23,037 nucleotides of DNA from Eubacteriaceae bacterium (lineage in GTDB: Bacteria; Bacillota; Clostridia; Eubacteriales; UBA1433), in NCBI GenBank assembly GCA_012797825.1, contig JAAZOI010000278.1, positions 1 through 23,037 on the forward strand. The letters are read 5' to 3'. Below the pieces are notes generated by a model. That model was not told the origin of the DNA. It did not search any database and saw only the letters and a program-made list of their open reading frames with translations. Positions 15,700-21,823 of this stretch are shown one piece after another. Position 1 is the stretch's first letter, and each line of letters starts with the position of its first letter. Position numbers and translations under genes: made by a program.

Positions 15700-16962
15700 T
15701 TAAGACGGATTTTCCATTATACCGGCGAATATTACGCTGCCTGAGTTTAAATCCACAATACCGTATATAAACGGTTTGTCAAATTTTAATTGCATATCAG
15801 ATGAAGGCATAGCCGTAAGGCTTACCTCAACGCTTGTCGCCGCGGCGGCTTCCGTGCCGTTTTCATCAATTTTAATATATGTTTTATGCAGTACTTCGCT
15901 TATATACAAATTTTTTATGTGGTCTTTGTTCATAAGAGATAAGTCCGCGCTGTTTGTATCAAACGCTTTTTTTATTCCCAGCCTATCAAGTTCATTTTTT
16001 AAGCTGTCCTGATATTTTACCTCAAATTTAGGCATATAAAGCTCCGCAGATTTTGTTTGCTTATGTGATATCATACTGAAAATATTTGAAAACAAATTAT
16101 CTCCCTGCGAAGAAATCCATTGTCTGGGTGTTACGTTATTATCGGGCATTATTGCGAAATACGCGAATTTATTATTTTCATAATAAAGCAGAGCTCCCTT
16201 TGCGTTATTACCTGAAATGTAATCTATCGAACCCGTTTTATTGAGAAAATCAACTTCCACGCCGCCTGTTGGAGTGTGGAATGTCATTTGACGGGTATTA
16301 TTTTTATTAAACTTGCTTTGCCATTCAGATTTAAAATAAATTGTATTGATAAGATACATTACGGTGCTTTCATCAATTTTATCTACAATTTTATCTATTT
16401 TACCGTTGGTTGATTCGCTCACCCATTTATTTATAACGTAAGATGATTTGCTGTCTTTAAAATCAAGTTTATTCAGTGCGGCGCCGTAATAGTCGGCGTC
16501 AGTTTGCAGAAAGGCGTTATCGGGTGTGAATTCTTTATCATACCAGATAGAATTCGCGATAGATAATGAAGTTTTACCGGTCGATGTTTTTAATTCCGAT
16601 ATTAAATTGCTGCTTTGCAGATTGAGCGCATCGAGTGTAATTCCCTTGCTTGCAAGCACATTTAACATTTCCGCTTTAGTATCGGTATCAGCCCCGTTTA
16701 CCGTCATGGCAAGAGCTAAATAGACAGATGCGGGCGATATTAATACATTGCCTTTATTTTCGGCGGATGCTATTAATAAATTTGAAGAGAAATTGTTATA
16801 CGAATCAATATAAGATTTTTCGGGAAGAGTATTATTTATTTTTTTAGGCGTGAGCCCTTTAGTTAAATCCTGAGCTGAAACATTATTAAATAAGCTTACG
16901 CATAAAATTACAACAGCACAAACAAATAAAGTAAAAAAAATAATAAGCGGCTTTTTTTTCAT
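15700..16962 (-). CDS. secreted serpin-family serine protease inhibitor
   Basis: 420 residues from ATG 16962, with GGAGA 8 bases upstream; an in-frame ATG at 17013 lacks a ribosome site. A signal peptide (1-30, ending VSA before Gln31) predicts export; there is no good lipobox. The serpin fold is complete: ISPASVYLALAM (75-86), NSIWYDKEF, LINTIYFKSEW, and the breach/shutter region ending KPFIYGIVD and VIFAGIMENP. The reactive-loop hinge GTEAAAATS (369-377) has small residues, so the protein should be an inhibitory serpin. Counting from the hinge puts P1-P1' at Thr383-Ala384, give or take one, which suggests an elastase- or subtilisin-like target. Bacterial serpins are uncommon and known from some gut and thermophilic clostridia. 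Confidence 0.94.
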   Translation of the reverse strand: MKKKPLIIFFTLFVCAVVILCVSLFNNVSAQDLTKGLTPKKINNTLPEKSYIDSYNNFSSNLLIASAENKGNVLISPASVYLALAMTVNGADTDTKAEMLNVLASKGITLDALNLQSSNLISELKTSTGKTSLSIANSIWYDKEFTPDNAFLQTDADYYGAALNKLDFKDSKSSYVINKWVSESTNGKIDKIVDKIDESTVMYLINTIYFKSEWQSKFNKNNTRQMTFHTPTGGVEVDFLNKTGSIDYISGNNAKGALLYYENNKFAYFAIMPDNNVTPRQWISSQGDNLFSNIFSMISHKQTKSAELYMPKFEVKYQDSLKNELDRLGIKKAFDTNSADLSLMNKDHIKNLYISEVLHKTYIKIDENGTEAAAATSVEVSLTAMPSSDMQLKFDKPFIYGIVDLNSGSVIFAGIMENPS

Positions 16963-17043
16963 AAAAAAATCTCCTTTATTATGAACTTTATTATAAAGAC
17001 TGTTTAAAATCAATAATTATTACAGTAATTTTAAATATTTTAT

Positions 17044-17072
17044 TTGACAAAATAATTTTTTTATAATATTAT
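17044..17072 (+). promoter_or_regulatory. promoter of the T-box/trpB unit
   Basis: Perfect TTGACA (17044-17049), a 17-base spacer and TATTAT (17067-17072). Transcription would start near 17079, just ahead of the T-box. Confidence 0.7.
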
Positions 17073-17095
17073 GATTAAAATTTAATAAAACCAAT

Positions 17096-17348
17096 GAAAA
17101 AGAGAAGTAGCATACAGACTTTGTCATACAGAGAACCGCGTAAGCTGAGATTGCGGAGGCAGACAGTATGTGAATGGACTTTTAAGGGTGACGCAGAAAT
17201 TCTATGAAGAGTAGGCAAGACGGGATCTTTGTCCGTTATCAGAAAAGCGCGTATGTTAGTACGTGATAAAGTGACGTTTTAATACGTAAATTAGGTGGTA
17301 CCGCAGAGATAATTAGTCTTTGTCCTTTTAGGACAAAGACTTTTTTTT
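17096..17348 (+). promoter_or_regulatory. tryptophan-specific T-box leader
   Basis: The leader carries the T-box sequence AGGTGGTACCGC (17293-17304) and the Stem I elements AGAGA, GCTGAGA and the helix CATAC/GTATG. Directly 3' of GTATG the specifier loop reads TGAATGGAC, in which TGG (17175-17177), followed by the usual purine, specifies tRNA-Trp. Uncharged tRNA-Trp should stabilise the antiterminator. The match between a Trp specifier and a downstream tryptophan synthase beta gene is strong internal confirmation. Confidence 0.93.
17316..17348 (+). terminator. T-box terminator hairpin
   Basis: A perfect 10-bp stem, 17316-17325 with 17331-17340, five-base loop, eight T. It ends 29 bases before the trpB ATG and is the off-state of the T-box. 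Confidence 0.92.
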
Positions 17349-17377
17349 ATACAAAAAATTAAAAAGGAGAAAAAACC

Positions 17378-18748
17378 ATGAACAAAATACCTAACAAAAT
17401 TTATCTTACAGAAGACGAGGTTCCAAAGCAATGGATTAATCTAAAACCGTTTATGAAAAATCTTCCCACTCCGTTTATACACCCGGGGACTTTAAAGCCG
17501 TGTGTAAAAGAAGACTTAACGGCGGTATTCTGCGATGAGCTTGTTGATCAGGAGCTTAACACAACTGATAAGTACATTGACATCCCGCAGGGCATACAGG
17601 ATTACTACAACACCTACCGCCCGTCTCTTCTTATAAGGGCGTATAATCTTGAAAAGCAACTTGATACTCCCGCGGAAATTTATTACAAGTTTGAAGGCAC
17701 AAACACATCAGGCTCTCACAAGCTGAATTCCGCCGCGGCGCAGGTTTATTACGCGAAGAAACAGGGGCTTACTTCCCTGACCACTGAAACGGGAGCAGGT
17801 CAATGGGGCACCGCGCTTTCGATGGCGTGCGCTTATTACGGCATTGATTTGACTGTTTATATGGTTAAGATATCGTCAGAACAAAAACCGTACAGAAAAG
17901 CTGTTATGGAAACATATGACGCAAGACTTATTCCCTCCCCTTCCAATACGACGGAATCGGGCAAAAATATATTAAAACAAGACCCGACAACAGGCGGCTC
18001 GCTCGGCTGCGCAATTTCGGAAGCTATGGAAACAGCTGTAAAAACCGATAATTGCAGATATGTTTTGGGAAGTGTTTTAGACCATGTATTGCTTCACCAG
18101 TCGGTAATAGGCTTGGAGACAAAAACCGCATGCGATAAATACGGCATAGAGCCTGAAATAATTATCGGCTGCGTGGGCGGAGGCTCAAACTTCGGCGGAC
18201 TTATTGCTCCTTATATGGCAGACAGGCTTGAAGGCAAAAATGATATCAAATTTATAGCTGTAGAACCCGCATCCTGTCCTACGCTTACCAGAGGCGTATT
18301 CGCGTTTGATTTCGGCGATACAGCAAAAACAACGCCTTTTATGAAAATGTACACTTTGGGCTCTGAATTTATACCATCGTCCAATCACGCGGGAGGACTG
18401 CGCTATCACGGTATGAGCCCTATTGTATCACAGCTTTATCATGACGGCTATATCGAAGCTAGGGCTGAAGAACAGACAAAAGTGTTTAACGCGGCTACGC
18501 TTTTCGCTAAAAGCGAAGGAATTCTTCCCGCTCCCGAATCTTCACACGCAATAAAAGCGGCAATTGACGAAGCGTTAAAATGCAAAGAAAGCGGCGAGAA
18601 AAAGACTATTTTATTTGGTCTTAGCGGCACTGGATACTTTGACCTTTCCGCATACATCAGCTATAACAGCGGAAAAATGACGGATTACATACCAACAGAT
18701 GAAGATTTGGCAAAATCAATAGAAAAGCTCCCAAAAGTGCCCCTCTGA
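17378..18748 (+). CDS. trpB: TrpB2-type tryptophan synthase beta chain
   Basis: 456 residues, longer than TrpB1 (about 400) and typical of the TrpB2 subgroup. The PLP lysine is Lys115 in EGTNTSGSHKLNSA, followed by ETGAGQWGTALSMA; the phosphate-binding loop is GCVGGGSNFGG. The family makes tryptophan from indole and serine. TrpB2 proteins generally do not pair with TrpA, and no trpA or other trp gene is present here. A free-standing indole-salvage role is therefore likely; some TrpB2-like proteins may use other substrates, but the Trp-specific T-box argues for tryptophan supply. GGAG lies 8-9 bases before the ATG. Its last 31 bases are duplicated 825 bp downstream. Confidence 0.93.
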   Translation: MNKIPNKIYLTEDEVPKQWINLKPFMKNLPTPFIHPGTLKPCVKEDLTAVFCDELVDQELNTTDKYIDIPQGIQDYYNTYRPSLLIRAYNLEKQLDTPAEIYYKFEGTNTSGSHKLNSAAAQVYYAKKQGLTSLTTETGAGQWGTALSMACAYYGIDLTVYMVKISSEQKPYRKAVMETYDARLIPSPSNTTESGKNILKQDPTTGGSLGCAISEAMETAVKTDNCRYVLGSVLDHVLLHQSVIGLETKTACDKYGIEPEIIIGCVGGGSNFGGLIAPYMADRLEGKNDIKFIAVEPASCPTLTRGVFAFDFGDTAKTTPFMKMYTLGSEFIPSSNHAGGLRYHGMSPIVSQLYHDGYIEARAEEQTKVFNAATLFAKSEGILPAPESSHAIKAAIDEALKCKESGEKKTILFGLSGTGYFDLSAYISYNSGKMTDYIPTDEDLAKSIEKLPKVPL

Positions 18749-18821
18749 AAGCTAAATTCTCCTCTTATATCTTTTTTATAATCCGCCTGATAGAATATTT
18801 CTTGGGCGGATTATTTATTTT
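18718..18821 (+). repeat. direct repeat copy 1 (trpB 3' end plus terminator)
   Basis: The last 31 bases of trpB and 73 bases of downstream DNA including its terminator. It matches 19543-19647 at roughly 90% (about ten differences by eye). Confidence 0.9.
18778..18821 (+). terminator. rho-independent terminator of trpB
   Basis: AATCCGCC (18780-18787) pairs with GGCGGATT (18805-18812), extended by two A-T pairs and followed by TTTATTTT. Confidence 0.8.
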
Positions 18822-18943
18822 AAATAGTTTTGTAGTTAAGATAATTATTAAACTTACTGTTTTTATTGAATATATTAATAAAATACAGTCATTCAATAGT
18901 TTTACTATTCGTATGCCTGTTTATTACTACACATTATTTATAA

Positions 18944-19447
18944 TTATATAAATCTATATCCGCTTTTCGCCATTTCTTTCATATTATCAGTAATATATGC
19001 TTTTAGTGTATATCCACCCTTTACTACATCTTGATACGGCACATATTTTTTTATCATTCTAACTATTGCATTATAATCCTTAGTTAATCTTGGGTCTTTT
19101 GTTACAATATTCCCATCCTCACCGTAATACATTGATTCCATCCATACTCTTCCTCGAATTATTAGCTTTTCCTCTGGTTTAATTGAAGTTCGAGAAAATT
19201 CAATTACCGGGCTAAACAAGGAGCTTGGCGTATGATTACTCCAATTTTCAGTTACTAATTGTCCATAATCCTTTTTGTATAGAAATATATTGTAAAGATT
19301 AGGATCTATTTCATCTAGTTTGTGATATGTAACTATTTTTTTATTATCCATGTCATCTGCAATAATAACAAATCCTTGATTAAAAAAATATTCAATAAAA
19401 TGTTTTTGTAATTGAGCTTCCGCATAAAAGTTTATTTGTCTTCCCAT
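18944..19447 (-). CDS. unrecognised 167-aa protein between direct repeats
   Basis: The ATG at 19447 has GGGAG about 10 bases upstream; an in-frame ATG at 19465 overlaps that site and is rejected. The protein is soluble, with no signal or membrane helix. It begins MGRQINFYAEAQLQKHF, has beta-rich segments (FVIIADD, NIFLYKKDYG, KLIIRGRVWMESMYYG), and a helical C-terminal part (RLTKDYNAIVRMIKKYVPY, YITDNMKEMAKSGYRF). I do not recognise a family. It is AT-rich compared with trpB and sits alone between two copies of the trpB 3' end, which suggests that it arrived as an insertion. A cargo or immunity-type gene is possible, but this is not supported by any motif. Confidence 0.72.
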   Translation of the reverse strand: MGRQINFYAEAQLQKHFIEYFFNQGFVIIADDMDNKKIVTYHKLDEIDPNLYNIFLYKKDYGQLVTENWSNHTPSSLFSPVIEFSRTSIKPEEKLIIRGRVWMESMYYGEDGNIVTKDPRLTKDYNAIVRMIKKYVPYQDVVKGGYTLKAYITDNMKEMAKSGYRFI

Positions 19448-19489
19448 TAATAATACTCCCTTCAATTATTACTCAAATTTTATCAAACC

Positions 19490-19511
19490 TATACCTTAGT
19501 TATAAGGTATA
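19490..19511. promoter_or_regulatory. 22-bp inverted repeat upstream of the orphan gene
   Basis: TATACCTTA (19490-19498) and TAAGGTATA (19503-19511) are perfect inverted copies around GTTA, 43-64 bases before the start at 19447. Position and A+T-rich symmetry fit an operator. No T-run follows, so it is not a terminator. Confidence 0.5.
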
Positions 19512-19542
19512 AAGCAAAAAGAAATTTCTAAATACACTATTT

Positions 19543-19647
19543 AATAGAAAAGCTCCCAAAAGTTCCCCTCTGAAAGCCATATTCTCCTCATATATCTTTT
19601 TTATAATCCGCCTGATAGAAAGTTTATTAGGTGGATTTTTTTATTTT
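19543..19647 (+). repeat. direct repeat copy 2 (relic of a trpB 3' end plus terminator)
   Basis: It matches 18718-18821. The former coding part still reads IEKLPKVPL-stop in the trpB frame, with a single silent change (GTG to GTT, Val). The non-coding part has about nine changes. The last bases overlap the end of the dedA gene on the other strand. Confidence 0.9.
19605..19642 (+). terminator. terminator carried by repeat copy 2
   Basis: AATCCGCC (19605-19612) pairs with GGTGGATT (19630-19637), one C changed to T but still able to form a G-U pair, then a T-run to 19642. No intact plus-strand gene precedes it now. Confidence 0.65.
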
Positions 19648-20255
19648 CTTATAAACCTTCTATTAACAAAAATTGCTATCAGCACAATTGCGATAACCGC
19701 TAAAACCGCAATTGTAATTGACGCATATTTATCTGTGCCCGCAACTATGGTTTCCCACGAATCTCCCGCCGCGGCGCCTAAATAAACCAAAATTGTATTC
19801 CAAACCAATGAACCTATTGTAGTATACAGTATAAATATCCCAAACTTCATCTTCGCCATTCCGGCCGGAACTGATATCAGACTTCTTACAACGGGGATGC
19901 ATCTGCAGAAAAGAACCGTAAGTTTTCATTTTCTGTTAAACCATGAACAAGCTCTGTGAAAATCAGCTTTTCTAAACCTTAGGATACGTCCTAACCTGCC
20001 GTCTAAAATACCGCCTATGCGCTCTTCGGAAAATATTCTTCCCACACCGTAAAGTATAACCGCCCCGGTTAAAGAGCCTATAGTCGCCGCAATAATAACT
20101 CCCCATTCTTTATAATCGGTATATGATGTCATAAAACCGCCGAATGTAAGTATAACTTCGGAAGGTATAGGCGGAAAAAGATTTTCTATTGCTATAAGCA
20201 AGGCTATTCCCACATAGCCGAAATGATTCATTACAGTAAGTATCCAGTCCTGCAT
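19641..20255 (-). pseudogene. DedA family membrane protein interrupted by one in-frame TGA
   Basis: The frame runs from ATG 20255 (AAGGGGA upstream) to TAA at 19641-19643, 203 residues plus one internal TGA at 19928-19926, codon 110. Both sides are well conserved. Before it come ENLFPPIPSEVILTFGGF and GAVILYGVGR; after it come LFCRCIPVVRSLISVPAG and YTTIGSLVWNTILVYLGA, then a terminal membrane helix ending in RRFIRK. The stop replaces the glycine normally found in the FxxxGxxxVFxCR region, so a single GGA to TGA change explains it. DedA proteins are membrane proteins implicated in lipid scrambling or undecaprenyl phosphate recycling. The gene starts 12 bases after the thioesterase stop and is cotranscribed with it. 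It could be a recent null allele or a sequence error. Confidence 0.85.
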
Positions 20256-20267
20256 TGTATCCCCTTT

Positions 20268-20975
20268 TTAATTCATAAATTCAACAGTTGCAAATGACGC
20301 GCCGTTTTCTGCGCATAAATCAACTATAATTGCGTTTTTATTTATATATTTTAATGGAAATAAAATATCTTTATATTTAGCGGGAGTTTTATATTCTACT
20401 CTAACCTGCTTAAATTTGAAATCTAACGGAAGATATTCATATGCTATTGTTATATATTTTGAATTATTGACATGATTGTTATAATCCAAATGGTATTTTA
20501 AAACACTTACAGGCTCACATTTAATCGGCTTTTCTTTAGGCAGAAGAATCTTTCTGTCAAGATATACCATGTCAAACTTGTTATAAATTTTAATTTTATT
20601 TATCAAATCATTGCCGATTAAAACCGCTTTGCCTGTAACTTGGCTTACAAAAGCCCCTATTGTATACGACGATACGCATACATTTTCATCTTCATCGTAA
20701 ATAACCGTGTTTCGGTATGCGCAAGCTCTGGTAATTTCATATATCCACGTGCGTATTTTCAGGTTCTCTGAGTATTTCGGCATTCTTATAATATTTATCT
20801 GTCTTGACGCTATGAATATTTTTATTTTGTTTTCATGTAAATAACCGTCCATATCTTTCATGGAGTCAACATGAAAAATGCTGCAGTCCTGCATAAAGTC
20901 AACAGCGGCTCCGACTGTAATATGACCGTCTGAACCTGTAGAACTGGTTCCTGCCTGCCTTATTGTTTCAAACAT
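20268..20975 (-). CDS. acyl-ACP thioesterase (FatA/FatB-like, double hotdog)
   Basis: Releases free fatty acids from acyl-ACP. 235 residues in two hotdog domains. The first has VDFMQDCSIFHVDSM and ASRQINIIRMPKYSENLKI. The second has DYNNHVNNSKYI (164-175), the active-site helix motif of bacterial and plant acyl-ACP thioesterases, with Asp164, Asn166 and His168. AGAAGG lies 5 bases before the ATG. It is first in a two-gene unit with dedA; joint control of fatty acid release and membrane handling is plausible but inferred. Confidence 0.9.
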   Translation of the reverse strand: MFETIRQAGTSSTGSDGHITVGAAVDFMQDCSIFHVDSMKDMDGYLHENKIKIFIASRQINIIRMPKYSENLKIRTWIYEITRACAYRNTVIYDEDENVCVSSYTIGAFVSQVTGKAVLIGNDLINKIKIYNKFDMVYLDRKILLPKEKPIKCEPVSVLKYHLDYNNHVNNSKYITIAYEYLPLDFKFKQVRVEYKTPAKYKDILFPLKYINKNAIIVDLCAENGASFATVEFMN

Positions 20976-21098
20976 TTTTGCCTTCTGTAAAATGGAATAA
21001 TATTAATTTTAACAAAGTTATCTTGTAATGTCTCTTAAAAATTACAAATAATAATAACCGTAAGAAAATTGTAAGAAATTATATAAATATGAAACGTT

Positions 21099-21716
21099 TT
21101 ATATAGATGAGGGTAAATTATGTAAATATATTGCCAAAGCGTCAATATTATTCTCAAGCGCTTCCATTGTGCATTTTACCGGTTCTGCGTAAATCAGCGG
21201 ATAATCAATCTCGCCCATATCTTCGCGCACGCAAAAAGCTAAATGTTCTTCATTCAATGAAAACCGAGCGTTTATTCCCTCTTTATTTCCCCTTGCGTCA
21301 AGCCTTATCCATTTATTTATTTTATCTATATAAACAGCGTTAAGCGCGTGAATGCAAAACGGCGAATTTGAGGTATCAAATAACGAAAGCCTTTGATAGC
21401 AAAATCCAGCAGGTATGCCAAGTGAGCGCAATATAGCGGCTAACAGGTTTGACTTAGCGTAGCAAATGCCTTCTTTATATGCAAGCGCTTGCGATGCAGT
21501 TACTGTAACATTACTGCTTTGAATATCCCAGGAATGACAAATTTCATCGCGGACAAACAAATAAGCTTTTTCTATTGTTTCTATTTGATTATCCGAAGGT
21601 TTAAATTCGGACTGGACTAAGTTTTTTATATTCGCGTTGTCATAGTCTACATAATAAGAAGATTTTAAATATTTTTCTATATCATTAAATTCAAGCTGCA
21701 GTTTGATTTTACTCAC
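21099..21716 (-). CDS. transglutaminase-like (papain-fold) protein
   Basis: 205 residues. The catalytic triad of the transglut_core fold is visible: Cys85 in KEGICYAKSNLLAAILRSLG, His123 in CIHALNAVYI, and Asp140 in WIRLDARGNKEG. There is no signal peptide, so it should be cytosolic. Bacterial proteins of this group are usually assumed to be proteases or amidases rather than cross-linking enzymes; the substrate is unknown. AAGAGGTGA precedes the ATG. It stands alone, with a terminator of the upstream lyase gene before it. Confidence 0.9.
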   Translation of the reverse strand: MSKIKLQLEFNDIEKYLKSSYYVDYDNANIKNLVQSEFKPSDNQIETIEKAYLFVRDEICHSWDIQSSNVTVTASQALAYKEGICYAKSNLLAAILRSLGIPAGFCYQRLSLFDTSNSPFCIHALNAVYIDKINKWIRLDARGNKEGINARFSLNEEHLAFCVREDMGEIDYPLIYAEPVKCTMEALENNIDALAIYLHNLPSSI

Positions 21717-21756
21717 CTCTTATACTATATTAAATAATTATAATATATAATGTGAA

Positions 21757-21805
21757 ATAAAACAGCATAAAACGCGGGGAGATTCGCATTATTATGCTGT
21801 TTTAT
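21757..21805 (-). terminator. terminator of the beta-eliminating lyase gene
   Basis: A perfect 14-bp stem, 21757-21770 with 21792-21805, around a 21-base loop that can form a small GCG/CGC inner stem. On the minus strand the 3' arm ends in TTTTATTTCA, so the T-tract is partly inside the stem. Confidence 0.7.
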
Positions 21806-21823
21806 ATATTGAAAAACTGTTAG

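Noticed and set aside
18860..18925. Short AT-rich inverted repeats (ACTGT...ACAGT, AATAG...CTATT) after the orphan gene
   Set aside because: The stems contain mismatches and lack a clear T-run; they may contribute to termination but are too weak to list.
18718..19647. Insertion sequence explaining the direct repeats
   Set aside because: The repeats are about 104 bp, far longer than target-site duplications, and no transposase or terminal inverted repeats lie between them.
19641..20255. Recoding of TGA as glycine or selenocysteine to explain dedA
   Set aside because: Other genes here terminate at TGA, the family has glycine not selenocysteine at this site, and no obvious SECIS hairpin was seen directly downstream by eye. 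A nonsense change is simpler.
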